Source: ANME-2 cluster archaeon
GTDB lineage: Archaea > Halobacteriota > Methanosarcinia > Methanosarcinales > Methanocomedenaceae
Assembly (NCBI GenBank): GCA_014237145.1
Contig: JAAXOC010000003.1
Coordinates: forward strand, 1-59,379
Reading direction: 5' to 3'
DNA length: 59,379 nt
The number at the start of each line of letters is the position of its first letter. The first letter of the stretch is position 1. A program made the position numbers and the translations under genes. This document shows positions 17,877 through 27,132 of this stretch, in pieces. The notes below the pieces were generated by a model. The model was not told the origin of the DNA, searched no databases, and was given only the letters and a program-made list of their open reading frames with translations.

Positions 17877-18207
17877 AGTCGTTCTGGTGCCTTTTCCGTT
17901 CGATGATCTTTCGACGACCAAAGTACGACCAGCGGTCTGCCTGACAGACGCCGTCGGTCCACATCGCCATGTTATTATGGCTTTTATCAGCAGCCGGATG
18001 CCAGTTGATCAACTGGAAACGGATCTGATACTAAATTCAGGGGATGCAGACTTCGCCATGACCGGGTTACTAGTGACATCAACACTCCGGCTGCACCGTC
18101 TGATGACGGTCACGACAGCACTTATCAAACGGGAATTGGGAGAATTATCGCCCAAAATGCAGGATGAAGTAGCGAACAAACTGCAAAAACTATTTGGTCT
18201 GGCATAA
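17863..18207 (+). CDS. MazF/PemK-family endoribonuclease toxin
   Basis: The 114-residue protein begins MMKGKVVLVPFPFDDLSTTK with the MazF/PemK signature (G-x-V-x-L-V-P-F-P-F-D, then VRPAVCL). It ends with the usual helical tail (ALIKRELGELSPKMQDEVAN). MazF toxins cut mRNA at short sequences. Start ATG 17863 lies inside the last codons of the antitoxin gene. The module is intact and surrounded by relics of other mobile genes, typical for a mobile stabilisation or defence module. Confidence 0.9.
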   Translation: MMKGKVVLVPFPFDDLSTTKVRPAVCLTDAVGPHRHVIMAFISSRMPVDQLETDLILNSGDADFAMTGLLVTSTLRLHRLMTVTTALIKRELGELSPKMQDEVANKLQKLFGLA

Positions 18208-18246
18208 AATCGATCTTAAAAAACCTAAACACCAAGCGAGATAAAC

Positions 18247-19863
18247 ATGACAGGGGCTAAAACAACAAACAAAAGACCATTTTTTAAGGAGCCGGACTTT
18301 GTCATCTTTACTATTATAGTAATAGCAGCCACGGCCCTGCGCCTGTACCAGCTTGATGTTCGCCCCTTCCACCATGATGAGGCTGCTGTAGGCTCATTTG
18401 CCTACAAATTGTTCACAAACGGCAATTATGAATACAACCCGGTATTTCACGGTCCGTTTTTGTATTTCCTCACAGTAAGTATATTCAACATCATAGGGGA
18501 TACCGATTTTGCAGCCCGTGTGGTCCCTGCACTGACCGGCGTTGGTATGGTACTCCTGGTATATCCTTTCAGGCATTACCTCGGCCGCCCGGGCTGGCTT
18601 ATCACGGCAGCGTTCTTCGCCTTCTCACCCTCTTTCCTATACTACTCCCGTTTCTTCCGTAATGATATATTCATCACCTTCTTCACGCTGGCAGCCGTGG
18701 TGTGTGCGGTAAAATATCTTGAGCAACGAAATAATCCCAACCGGCTAATTTATGTAGCACTGGGCTCTGCCGCACTGGCATTTTCAGTCACTGCAAAAGA
18801 GAATGCATACGTTACCATTGCACTGCTTGGCTTTCCTGTCGGAATGTATGCATTGTACATGATATGGCTTTTCTATCGGACCCGACACCAGCAGCATGAC
18901 ATAATCGCATCACTTGAAAAGAACATGTTCAGGATATTGATGGATACCGGTCTGTTCATAGTAGTGTTCCTTGCTATTTACGTGACATTCTACTCTTACT
19001 TCTTTAAAGACTTTGAAGCTTTAAAGGGTGCCACTTTCAGTGCCTTTTCCCACTGGTATGAAATGCATGAGATAGAACGTATCGGAGGGCCGCTGTATTA
19101 CTATATCCCCTTGCTTTTCCTGTATGAACTTCCTGTAGCCTTGTTTGCCTTTATAGGAAGTATAGACTATATTAAACGGTTTATTAAAAGCAGGGAAAAT
19201 CCAGTGATGGTCTTTCTGGTCTACTGGCTGGCTGCCAGTCTTGCAGCCTATGCCTATATCGGTGAGAAGGTACCCTGGCTGATACTGCATCCTCTTCTTC
19301 CGGCAGTACTGATCGCAGGTGCATATCTGGGCGAGGTCGTGCCTTCCCTGAAACAGCGGCCAAGATGGGCTGAGGCCACCTTTGTGGTCATACTGGTATT
19401 ATGTTTCGCTTTTTTCCTGTATACCAGCTATAACCTGAACTACAAGAACTTTTCAGACCCTGCCGAACCATTGATACAGGCCAGCCAGCCGCCACAGAAA
19501 TTCCAGCACTTCATGGTCACCCTGCATGAAACTGCCGATAGGCACAAAGGCTTTTATACTGAGATACAGGTCACGGATAATGAAATGGATACGCAGTTTT
19601 TATGGCAGATACGCCATTATAAAAATGTAAAATGGAGGGTGAACCTGGAAAATGATCCTGCACTGGATGCACCTATCGTGGTAGCTCATGACGAGGATGC
19701 TGATTATGTGGAGAAGGTAGTGGGTGATGACTACCACCGGCTGGACAGTGCAAAGATGGCATGGTATTGGTTTAAGCCTGGTGATATCAATTACAGGTTC
19801 ATTATGTACCGCCAGCTTGACAGGCCCCAGAGTGAATATGGAGTGGTGCTTTTCTACAGATAA
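18247..19863 (+). CDS. Agl23-like membrane glycosyltransferase (TIGR03663 family)
   Basis: A 538-residue polytopic membrane protein with about ten hydrophobic helices. The acidic GT-C-type motif VRPFHHDEAAVGSFAYKL lies near residue 35 in the first outer loop, followed by NPVFHGPFLYFLT and YYSRFFRNDIFITFF. This architecture and length match the TIGR03663 / flippase-associated Agl23 family of archaea, linked to surface glycan assembly. The C-terminal 120 residues form a soluble domain. The next gene, an FAD oxidoreductase, follows after 39 bases and is probably co-transcribed. Confidence 0.82.
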   Translation: MTGAKTTNKRPFFKEPDFVIFTIIVIAATALRLYQLDVRPFHHDEAAVGSFAYKLFTNGNYEYNPVFHGPFLYFLTVSIFNIIGDTDFAARVVPALTGVGMVLLVYPFRHYLGRPGWLITAAFFAFSPSFLYYSRFFRNDIFITFFTLAAVVCAVKYLEQRNNPNRLIYVALGSAALAFSVTAKENAYVTIALLGFPVGMYALYMIWLFYRTRHQQHDIIASLEKNMFRILMDTGLFIVVFLAIYVTFYSYFFKDFEALKGATFSAFSHWYEMHEIERIGGPLYYYIPLLFLYELPVALFAFIGSIDYIKRFIKSRENPVMVFLVYWLAASLAAYAYIGEKVPWLILHPLLPAVLIAGAYLGEVVPSLKQRPRWAEATFVVILVLCFAFFLYTSYNLNYKNFSDPAEPLIQASQPPQKFQHFMVTLHETADRHKGFYTEIQVTDNEMDTQFLWQIRHYKNVKWRVNLENDPALDAPIVVAHDEDADYVEKVVGDDYHRLDSAKMAWYWFKPGDINYRFIMYRQLDRPQSEYGVVLFYR

Positions 19864-19902
19864 TAATGAATAAGGTAATTAATAAGGGCTGGATGTGAAA
19901 AC

Positions 19903-21234
19903 ATGAGCAAGATTGTAATAATTGGCGGCGGTCTGGCCGGACTTGCAGCGGCATACAGGCTCTCAGATGAACATCAGGTAACCGTGGTAGAAAAGGACGA
20001 TGCACTGGGTGGTATGGCACAGAGTTACCACATTGATGACCATACTGATGGTCACGTTGATGACCACACTGATGATTATTATATCGAGAAATATTACCAT
20101 CATTTTTTTTCCAGCGATACCGAACTGATTGGACTAATTGACGAACTGGGCCTGGCAGAGCGCTTGCAGTGGGTCAAGGGTACCACAGGCTATTACTGGA
20201 GCGGCAGGGCATATCCCATGAACACTCCCCTGGAAATTCTAAAGTTCCCACCTATGTCCCTGTTAGATATCTTCAGGCTGGGGCTGCTGGTATTGCGGAC
20301 AAAGCTTGTCAGGGATGTCAGGTCATACGATGACATCACGGCAGGTGAATGGATATTAAAGATAGCGGGCAGCGGGGTTTATAATAATTTTTTCCAGCCG
20401 CTACTTAACAGCAAGTTCGGATCGAACGCCGACATGGTCAGTGCTGCCTGGTTACTGGGCAGGGTCAAGATACGCTCAGACCGTGGCGCAGAAGGTGAGA
20501 GATTGGGATATATGAGGGGTGGGTTCCACCATCTGATAGCTGGGCTGGCTGATTCAATAAGGGAAAAGGGCGGGCGTATCATAACAGGTAACGGTGTGGA
20601 GGAGATATTGATGGAAGACGGCCGGGTTTCGGGTGTCAAGCTTGAAGAAGGTAGCTTGTCGTGTGATGCTGTGATATCCACAGTACCTCCTCTTACCCTG
20701 GCGTCCCTGGTAGAACCGGGTATTCCTGGATTTGACCCGAGCGCCATCCATTACCAGGGTACATGCTGTGCCCTGCTTAGGATGTCAAGGCCTTTGATGA
20801 CGGATGGTACTTACTGGCTGAACATCAAGGCCGATGTGCCGTTCGGGGCTTTGATCGAGCATACTAATTTTATGCCGAGCTCTGATTATGCAGGGGAGCA
20901 CCTGCTCTATATTGCTTCGTATTTCCAGGACCATGATGACCCGCTGTACACCCGGAGCGAGGAGGAAGTTATCGGGATGTTCCTGGATGGGCTTGAGAGA
21001 CTGTACCCTGATTTTGACAGGTCTGCAGTACTTTGGTGGGAACTGGGACGGGATGCACAGACTGCTCCGGTGTATGAGACTGGGTATGCTGAGCGGATAC
21101 TGCCGTATAGGACCGGTGTTGATGGGCTGTACCTTGCCGGCATGTTCTCTGAGGCTAATTATCCAGAGCGCAGCATGAACGGTTCTGTCAGGGCAGGATA
21201 TGAAGCGGCCGGTGCTGTTGCGCTGGATAGCTGA
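19903..21234 (+). CDS. NAD(P)/FAD-dependent oxidoreductase (protoporphyrinogen-oxidase-like)
   Basis: A 443-residue flavoprotein starting MSKIVIIGGGLAGLAAAYRL, a dinucleotide-binding fold, followed by VEKDDALGGMAQ. The amine-oxidase-like C-terminus LYLAGMFSEANYPERSMNGS then VRAGYEAAGAV contacts FAD. Such archaeal proteins are often encoded near glycosylation genes and may act on sugar or lipid intermediates; the true substrate is unknown. A His/Asp-rich insert (HIDDHTDGHVDDHTDDYYIE near residue 45) is unusual and might bind metal. It lies 39 bases after the Agl23-like gene, suggesting a shared surface-glycan role. Confidence 0.82.
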   Translation: MSKIVIIGGGLAGLAAAYRLSDEHQVTVVEKDDALGGMAQSYHIDDHTDGHVDDHTDDYYIEKYYHHFFSSDTELIGLIDELGLAERLQWVKGTTGYYWSGRAYPMNTPLEILKFPPMSLLDIFRLGLLVLRTKLVRDVRSYDDITAGEWILKIAGSGVYNNFFQPLLNSKFGSNADMVSAAWLLGRVKIRSDRGAEGERLGYMRGGFHHLIAGLADSIREKGGRIITGNGVEEILMEDGRVSGVKLEEGSLSCDAVISTVPPLTLASLVEPGIPGFDPSAIHYQGTCCALLRMSRPLMTDGTYWLNIKADVPFGALIEHTNFMPSSDYAGEHLLYIASYFQDHDDPLYTRSEEEVIGMFLDGLERLYPDFDRSAVLWWELGRDAQTAPVYETGYAERILPYRTGVDGLYLAGMFSEANYPERSMNGSVRAGYEAAGAVALDS

Positions 21235-21549
21235 AGAGAATGCAACTGAATCGATGACTGTTACAGCTACAGCAGCAGTACTTCTAACACACTCGCTTTA
21301 AAATCTATATGCCGAGGTATGATTTGAAGCTGGAACCTTACACCTACAGTTTGAAATAACTAGAATTCGGCTGTTTTTGGGTGGGTCTATTGATAGTGGT
21401 TTTTAGATGGTTTAGCTTTAGGTTTTTGAGTAAAATCAAATGGGTGCGGATGTTTTTTAATCTCTCAAAGTCTGTTTGGTTCATATGAACCTATGTCAAG
21501 ATAAAGCCACTAACAACACCAAGTCGTATTCAAGTCAGGGGTCCAGCAA
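21235..21549. other. Intergenic region, nothing recognised
   Basis: No coding frame or clear structure. Its last 30 bases (ATAAAGCCACTAACAACACC then AAGTCGTATTCAAG) are shared with the flanks of the other PAPS-reductase-like copies at 31697 and 22465. Confidence 0.4.
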
Positions 21550-21880
21550 CTACCCCCCCAAAATCCTGCCCACATACCGAACAGCAACACATACCCCATC
21601 GCACACCCCGCACCCATCACACTCATCTCCCACCCTGATACGCCCATCCTCAAAACTAATAGCATGTTTCGGGCAGGCCTTCTCGCATATCCCGCACCCA
21701 GTACACTTCACCGCCCTCGTCACCTACCTGGCAGCCGCTTCAAAGAGCTTCTCAGTCGTCACCCTGTCCTCCACAGTGACCTGGAAGGTACCAGCCGTGT
21801 ACAGCTTCACACTCCCATCTCCTGCCAGGACCAGCAGCACACCCAGTTTTTCCGAATAACAGACCTCACCCAGCATTCTT
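21550..21880 (-). pseudogene. C-terminal relic of the PAPS-reductase-like ferredoxin enzyme
   Basis: The minus strand reads RMLGEVCYSEKLGVLLVLAG ... TTEKLFEAAAR, then a TAG, then VTRAVKCTGCGICEKACPKH, AISFEDGRIRVGDECDGCGV and a stop. It is collinear with the last 110 residues of the intact gene at 31744-33657. The TAG replaces the CAG (Gln) present in the intact copy. The flank after the stop is also shared with the other copies. Confidence 0.85.
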
Positions 21881-21952
21881 ATTAAGATCAAAACTTTTTC
21901 ATACAGAAAGTATTTTAATTATTTAAACCAAGCCATAAAGGGTGAATAAAAA

Positions 21953-22156
21953 ATGAAATATAAAGTAGTGGTTAGTGAGGGAGAAGATGGATGGTATGTT
22001 GTGGAATGTCCTTCCATTCCAGGCTGCATATCACAGGGTAGAACTACTAAAGAGGCACTGGATAACATAAAAGATGCAATTTATGGCTGTTTGGAAGTGA
22101 TGAATGAAAGGATAAAAATTCAAGGTAATGCGAGAGTAATGGAAGTGACTGTTTAG
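21953..22156 (+). CDS. HicB-family antitoxin-like protein
   Basis: This 67-residue protein, MKYKVVVSEGEDGWYVVECP then SIPGCISQGRTTKEALDNIK, has the partial RNase H fold of HicB antitoxins (D/E-x-x-[GW]-Y-V-x-x-x-P-x-[IL]-P-G-C-x-[ST]-x-G-x-T). The ribosome binding site GGGTGA is upstream. Its stop codon overlaps a GTG by one base (TAGTG), which begins a HicA-like peptide that breaks off after 12 codons. So the antitoxin remains while the toxin is lost. Confidence 0.88.
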   Translation: MKYKVVVSEGEDGWYVVECPSIPGCISQGRTTKEALDNIKDAIYGCLEVMNERIKIQGNARVMEVTV

Positions 22157-22194
22157 TGGCAAAACTGCCTATAATTTCAGTTGTGAAAATTTAG
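22156..22194 (+). pseudogene. hicA toxin gene, reduced to its first codons
   Basis: GTG 22156 opens VAKLPIISVVKI and then a TAG. HicA toxins of this type start M-x-K-LP-x-ISG, and the one-base overlap with hicB is typical for the pair. Similarity stops after eight residues, so the toxin gene was cut off by a deletion or rearrangement. Confidence 0.55.
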
Positions 22195-22383
22195 TTTTTT
22201 TTAAAAATCATTATATTTTAAAAGTGTTATGCTTAATTCCATCTACACGTACTAACCCAAACCAGTTCTATCAATACCATCACTCCATATTTTCCCGCTG
22301 CTTATCCCGCAACCCAAGCTCCAGCCTCGTCGATGCCTCGGATTTAAGCGACGACGTCCGGCACCTGTGACTATCTAATAATC

Positions 22384-22500
22384 CAAAATCAACCGCACCC
22401 TACCTAAAACACTCAAAAATCAGGCGCACGTACACGAAAATAATGGAAGTGAAAGAACCGCACCATCAAATCGTATTCAAGCCAGTGGTGGGGTCCGTAA
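22384..22500. repeat. Non-coding repeat shared with 31182-31275
   Basis: AAAATCAACCGCA-CCTACCTAAAACACT, followed by AAAATCAGGCG and AAAATAATGGAAGTGA, recurs at 31182-31275 with about 80 percent identity. In this copy it runs directly into the 3' end of the dead PAPS-reductase-like copy. The bases 22195-22383 hold no recognisable gene. Confidence 0.65.
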
Positions 22501-23230
22501 CTACCCCTTTAAAATCCTGCCCACATACCTGACAGCAACACATACCTCATCGCACACCCTGCACCCATCACACTCATCCCCCACTCTGATGCGCCCATCC
22601 TCAAAACTAATAGCATGTTTCGGCAGGCCTTCTCGCATATCCCGCACCCCGTACACTTCAACGCCCTCGTCACCTGCCTGGCAGCCGCTTCAAAGAGCTT
22701 TTCAGTCGTCTCCCTGTCCCCCGAAGTGACCTGAAAAGTACCATCCGTGTACAGCTTCACACTCCCCACACCAGTCAGGACCACCAGCACACCCAGTTCC
22801 TCCGAATAACGGACCTCACCCCGCATTCTCATCATTTCCACAGCATCCACAGGCCTGACCCCCCTGGCAGTGCCCTCGATACTATATCCCCCGGCCTTGC
22901 ATGGAGATATACCCGAGACCACCCTTATCCGGAAAGCATCAGCTTCAGACCCTGCATCCTTTGGGATAATATCAATACCCAACTGCCGGGCCAGCAGTCG
23001 CATCTTAGGAGGATGCTCCCGCCAGCGCCAGAACCCGTGGTCAATGTAACCGCCCGGAAGTCCCATGTGCTCAGCCCAGTCTCGCAGGTATGTATCCCAC
23101 CTCTGGTACAGGTCAGGGTGCAGTTCAGGCATGCGGCGGAATTCCGCACCCAGGGCCGCCGGGCACAACCAGCAGCCCACCCGCTCGAACCCCATAGCAT
23201 ACATGGAATTGTATTCCTGGCCCCGCCTGT
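22501..23230 (-). pseudogene. 5'-truncated, frameshifted copy of the PAPS-reductase-like enzyme
   Basis: From about 23230 the minus strand encodes the second half of the enzyme: MYAMGFERVGCWLCPAALGA ... KCTGCGICEKAC. At 22621 one G is missing compared with the intact gene (TTTCGGCAGG versus TTTCGGGCAGG), and the frame then diverges from the ferredoxin end. Upstream of 23230 similarity ends abruptly at a junction with VapC-like sequence. It lacks the N-terminal domains and the PP-loop and is certainly dead. Confidence 0.9.
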
Positions 23231-23275
23231 GCTTTACATTGACCTGGAGATACTTGAGGACGGGCAGAATACTGT
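23231..23275 (+). pseudogene. Small fragment of a vapC-like gene
   Basis: CTTTACATTGACCTGGAGAT followed by ACTTGAGGACGGGCAG matches the vapC sequence at 23900-23940 and 27232-27265 (CTTTTCATTGACCAGGAGAT...). It marks the breakpoint where the truncated PAPS-reductase-like copy was joined to toxin-gene DNA. Confidence 0.55.
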
Positions 23276-23373
23276 AGCAAAATGTGTAGATATGAAGTTG
23301 AGTTATTACATATGTATAGATGGTCCTTATTGTAGTGGAAAAAGATATATTAGATAAAATTATATTTTATATT

Positions 23374-23646
23374 ATGAGCCAGAATATCAAAGTCAATGAC
23401 AAGGATAAACACCTTTTTGATATGTTACAGGCCGAGTTTACTCTCAAGGCCGGTAAAAAAATCACTCAACAGGAACTGTTCTCAAGGATAATTGAGTTCA
23501 TGGGGTCAAAAAAAGATAATTTCTTTGGTAAGCTGCTGGCACTACCTCTTCCAGAAAAAGATATCAGGAAAATAAAGGCTCTTCAGACCGATTGGGGTGT
23601 TAAAACAGAAGAGTCAGATATCGACACTACAATATACGGGGCCTGA
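23374..23646 (+). CDS. VapB-type antitoxin
   Basis: A 90-residue protein, MSQNIKVNDKDKHLFDMLQA then EFTLKAGKKITQQELFSRII, with a ribbon-helix-helix-like N-terminus and an acidic tail ending TEESDIDTTIYGA. The ATG at 23374 follows an AT-rich promoter (TTATATTTTATATT). One base separates its stop from the start of the PIN-domain toxin, so the two form a VapBC operon. The antitoxin should bind DNA at its own promoter and block the toxin. The assignment rests mainly on the partner. Confidence 0.75.
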   Translation: MSQNIKVNDKDKHLFDMLQAEFTLKAGKKITQQELFSRIIEFMGSKKDNFFGKLLALPLPEKDIRKIKALQTDWGVKTEESDIDTTIYGA

Positions 23647-23647
23647 G

Positions 23648-24076
23648 ATGAGTATTTTTATAGATACAGGCATCTTTATTGCGTACGTTAACAGGAAGGA
23701 TAAGCATCATAGTGCCGCCACGGGCCTGCTTGAGAGCATAATGAAAAACAAGTATGGTGCAGCATTTACCTCTGACTTTGTTTTTAACGAATTGATGACT
23801 TTTATACTTTACAAGACAGGCGATGTCAAAAAAGCCGCACAATTGAGGGACATGATACTTGGAAATGAAAAGAAGGATATCCCGAGATTCATAAATATGC
23901 TTTTCATTGACCTGATAATTCTTGAAAAAGGGTGGATCATTTTCGCAAAATACGCTGATAAAAAGTTGAATTTTACTGACTGCTCAATAATCGAACTGAT
24001 GAAAAATAAGGGCATAGACCACCTGGCTAGTTTTGATGGTGGATTTGATGGAATAGTGTCAAGGATAAGGTACTGA
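23648..24076 (+). CDS. VapC-type PIN-domain ribonuclease toxin
   Basis: The 142-residue PIN protein starts MSIFIDTGIFIAYVNRKDKH. The acidic residues that hold Mg2+ are visible: Asp in FIDTG, Glu in FVFNELMTF, Asp in LNFTDCSIIELM and Asp in LASFDGGFDG. PIN toxins cleave tRNA or rRNA. The gene is intact and paired with the upstream antitoxin. A truncated copy of its 3' half lies at 27133-27408, again followed by an iron-sulfur flavoprotein gene, showing segmental duplication. Confidence 0.9.
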   Translation: MSIFIDTGIFIAYVNRKDKHHSAATGLLESIMKNKYGAAFTSDFVFNELMTFILYKTGDVKKAAQLRDMILGNEKKDIPRFINMLFIDLIILEKGWIIFAKYADKKLNFTDCSIIELMKNKGIDHLASFDGGFDGIVSRIRY

Positions 24077-24162
24077 TACTGCCACTGATATTTCAATAGA
24101 AAATCTCAATCTTTATCGGCAACATCATACGCAATCAAGTAAAGGACACCGCTTAGCTTTTT

Positions 24163-24248
24163 GACCGGATTTACAGGATTTACAGGATTTACAGGATGTT
24201 GAAGTTGCATTGTATCCTGTCAATCCTGTCAATCCTGTAAATCCCGTC
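24163..24248. repeat. Dyad-symmetric repeat (GGATTTACA iterated)
   Basis: GACCGGATTTACAGGATTTA and further iterations (24163-24197) face the complementary CCTGTCAATCCTGTCAATCC and GTAAATCCCGTC (24213-24248). The arms consist of three to four 9-base units GGATTTACA or GGATTGACA. It lies between vapC and the flavoprotein pseudogene and is absent from the duplicated segment at 27408-27464, so it arrived after the duplication or was lost from the other copy. Confidence 0.85.
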
Positions 24249-24311
24249 TGAAATTTTTACACTTCTTCGATTAATCTCACATATTTCCACAATCGCAATA
24301 ACTATACATTC

Positions 24312-24932
24312 TCAACCTTTTTTCGGGATATCCACACCCCTGATCACTCCCAGCATCTTCATCATCCGGTTCATGGTCTTGCGCATGGAACGCAGCCCCT
24401 CTTCATCCTCGGCCGCGCCTTCGGCCATCCGGTCCTGAGACCAGAACGTGCCGCCCAGGTTGGCACCGAACGAACCGTCGCCGACCGGTATCATCTCGCT
24501 GATGATATAGAAGTGGTGTATGGACTGGATGGCTATCTCCTGGCCGCCCACCCTGTCGCCGCCCACTGCCAGGGCTGCACCCACCTTGTTGCGCAGGATG
24601 TCGGGGTCTTTTGCCACCACTGCCCGGCAGCGGTCCAGCATGGTCTTGGTCTGGGCGCTCAGGTTGCCCTGGTACACCGGGGTACCGATTATGATACCGT
24701 CAGCCCATTCCAGGCCATCGTAGAACTCGGGCATGTTGTCTTTGTGGATGCAGCCGCTGCGCTCACGGATGCAGTAGTCGCAGTGGATGCAGAAGTTGAG
24801 GTGTTTGCCACGGGCTGGGAAGTAGCGGGTCTATGCACCGTATGTTTCCTCAAGGTATTTGAGGGCTTCATTTACAATATAATCTGTTGAGCCCTTCCTG
24901 GGGCTTCCTGAGACTTCGAAGATCTTTATCAT
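24312..24932 (-). pseudogene. Iron-sulfur flavoprotein gene with in-frame TAG at codon 34
   Basis: Reading from ATG 24932 gives MIKIFEVSGSPRKGSTDYIV, NEALKYLEETYGA, then TAG (24833-24831), then TRYFPARGKHLNFCIHCDYC and on to the normal end at 24312. The total of 207 codons equals the intact copy at 27464-28084, where codon 34 is CAA (Gln). Apart from the TAG the frame is fully open and conserved. An internal restart would give only about 140 residues without the cluster cysteines. Either a recent pseudogene or a gene read through at an amber codon. Confidence 0.8.
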
Positions 24933-24958
24933 GGTATGACTCCATGAAAAAAACCTTT

Positions 24959-26938
24959 CTATTTTTTTATTCCACTCCGTCTTTCGTAGTTAGCTCTCCA
25001 TTTCTCATAATTCTCTTTGAATATCGGTTCATTAGGTAAGAATTCCATAGCTTTACTATAAGCATTTAGAACCTCTGTTTCAGGGGAGCGCAGCCAAACC
25101 AAAGTCCTTGCAAGATCAAACCAACACCAAGCAGTCCTAATATTATCATCGGATAATTGTATAGCTCTATGTAATAGTTCAAGAGCTTCTTTGTTTAATC
25201 GTTTTCGAACATGTCCCCGCTCTTTTGATGCTAATTTCATCTTTGTTTGTGCAAATTCATGCACAGCTTTCTGATCCTCACGAAGAATATCAAAGTTAGA
25301 AGCAAAAACCTTGTGTGCTTCTTTAAATCTTCCAGCTCTTTTATATAATATCGCTAATTCAATTAATTCATCACCAGTTGTCGGAGAGGGAATCTCTTGA
25401 AGAATTGATGAAGCTTTTGATGCATTTTGAGTATTTAAATATGCTCTGGCCATCGCAAGATAAAGCAAATGCCTATCGATTAATTCAATGTTATTTCTAT
25501 TCTCATTAAACATATGTTCAGCTGAAGATAAGTCCCCCTGACCAGCTTTATACTCTATAAGTTGACCAATAAGTGCTCCAGATGTTGGAACTTTCGATAA
25601 AGCCTGTTCTAAATTTGCAAGGGCGCTTTTTTTATCCCCGGTGGCCCACAGATGGGCGCTATTACGTATAGAATGAATTACTACATATTGTGGATGTGCA
25701 GGCAGAATAACACGGAAATATGTTTTCTCTTTATCAAATTCGAATTTCGGTTCGGGTGAGCCATTTTCTTTCATTTTTCTTCGGATTTTCGGTATTCCGG
25801 TCCCCCTTCCTTCTGCAAGATCAAGTTCTTTCAGGAACTCCCCTATTCTTCTATTTCGACTTTGGACCGGAGGAACGACTCCACCTGTTTGTAAATGATG
25901 CATTTCAATACCGGGAACTGGTCCTGGATAACTGATTATTTCCATTCGGTCAGGATATAAATATACCTTGATAGGTTCATGAATTTCATAACTTCTATGA
26001 TAAACCGCATTCATAAGGGCTTCTTCCATTGCTTCATAAGGAAATGCAACTGCCTTTTGAGCTTCAGCTCTTCCTGGAATTTTCCTAATCATTGAAGTAC
26101 TGAAACTGTTTAAATAATCAAGTGCTTGTCTTGACTGGAAATGAATCGGGCCTTTGAAAACTTTTTCTTCGATAAGGTCCCCACCTGCATCATCACCAAA
26201 TTCAACGACTTCTATCTGGGTTCCTGGAAAATACTGGTCAGGATTTTCTGTGAAAAACAGTAATGCAATATTTCTTGGAGCTTCATGACTATTCATAGGT
26301 GAAACAATCTTCATATAGCGGTACAGATCCCTATCAGGAATTAACACATTTTCAGCAACCAAATCACTCCTGATATCAGTAAGATACTTCCTGACGAGGG
26401 AAGAAGATATAATATCGACTGGAATAGAGTTGTTTCGCCGATCATCAAAAGGAATTTTTGCAGTCATTTGCATTAGCTGTGTTAAAATATCTCCTCTTGC
26501 TTGAACCGACTCACTTCCCTGGCGAACATAGTAAGCTCTGGTACCTTCTTTGAATTTTATTGGAGCCTGGTAAGGTCTTAATTCTCCACCTGGAACCCAG
26601 AGTACAAGAATTTGTTTTTCCATATAAACTTCCGGTGAAATTACTGGTTGATATTCCGGATCTATTCTCTTACAATTACCTCGTACTTGCTTTTGGATTT
26701 CGTCTAAATTCTGGTCTTCTAATCCGTATGGAGGAAGAATTGGTTGTCCATTCTTTTCTTCAATACCTATAATGATATATCCACCATTTAAATTGAAAAA
26801 ATCATTAGCAAAAGCACAAATGCTATGGATGACATTCTCTAAAACAGGTTCGGACCAGGTTTTTTTAAATTCACGTCTGACTGATTCCACGGATCGGGCA
26901 AATATCAAATCATCGAGGTTTATTGGTAATATCTTCAT
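24959..26938 (-). CDS. AlbA_2 / ATP-binding regulator with C-terminal TPR repeats
   Basis: The 659-residue protein starts with an AlbA_2 (Schlafen-like) domain (residues 15-130: ANDFFNLNGGYIIIGIEEKN). A C-terminal HATPase_c_4-like domain of the RecG-related ATP-binding family follows (EEALMNAVYHRSYEIHEPIK near 305; EGRGTGIPKIRRKMKENGSP near 375). From about residue 425 comes a helical region with TPR-like repeats (GDKKSALANLEQALSKVPTS; YKRAGRFKEAHKVFASNFDI). Relatives are transcription regulators or defence-linked proteins; the target is unknown. The gene is inserted between the two copies of the vapC-flavoprotein duplication. Confidence 0.8.
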   Translation of the reverse strand: MKILPINLDDLIFARSVESVRREFKKTWSEPVLENVIHSICAFANDFFNLNGGYIIIGIEEKNGQPILPPYGLEDQNLDEIQKQVRGNCKRIDPEYQPVISPEVYMEKQILVLWVPGGELRPYQAPIKFKEGTRAYYVRQGSESVQARGDILTQLMQMTAKIPFDDRRNNSIPVDIISSSLVRKYLTDIRSDLVAENVLIPDRDLYRYMKIVSPMNSHEAPRNIALLFFTENPDQYFPGTQIEVVEFGDDAGGDLIEEKVFKGPIHFQSRQALDYLNSFSTSMIRKIPGRAEAQKAVAFPYEAMEEALMNAVYHRSYEIHEPIKVYLYPDRMEIISYPGPVPGIEMHHLQTGGVVPPVQSRNRRIGEFLKELDLAEGRGTGIPKIRRKMKENGSPEPKFEFDKEKTYFRVILPAHPQYVVIHSIRNSAHLWATGDKKSALANLEQALSKVPTSGALIGQLIEYKAGQGDLSSAEHMFNENRNNIELIDRHLLYLAMARAYLNTQNASKASSILQEIPSPTTGDELIELAILYKRAGRFKEAHKVFASNFDILREDQKAVHEFAQTKMKLASKERGHVRKRLNKEALELLHRAIQLSDDNIRTAWCWFDLARTLVWLRSPETEVLNAYSKAMEFLPNEPIFKENYEKWRANYERRSGIKK

Positions 26939-27132
26939 TCATTCAATCCTTTACGTTACATTCTTCATCCATAACTTATTATTCCAATTTTTTCAAACTG
27001 GCATTTATATTATATCACACATTTCTCATTCAGGATGAAAATATAAAGTAACATAGAATACGCTATTTATGAAACTTTATTTAAGTTATAGTTCTTTCTA
27101 TCGATGTAATTTGTTATTACTTCAATTACAAT

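Noticed and set aside
24163-24248. Possible CRISPR-like array of GGATTTACA units
   Set aside because: The units are 9 bases and contiguous, without spacers, and the second half is their inverted complement; it is a hairpin repeat, not a CRISPR array. No cas genes are present.
24513-24890. Plus-strand frame of 125 residues with a mirror at 27665-27970
   Set aside because: It is antisense to the flavoprotein copies; its apparent conservation just reflects the duplication of the coding strand.
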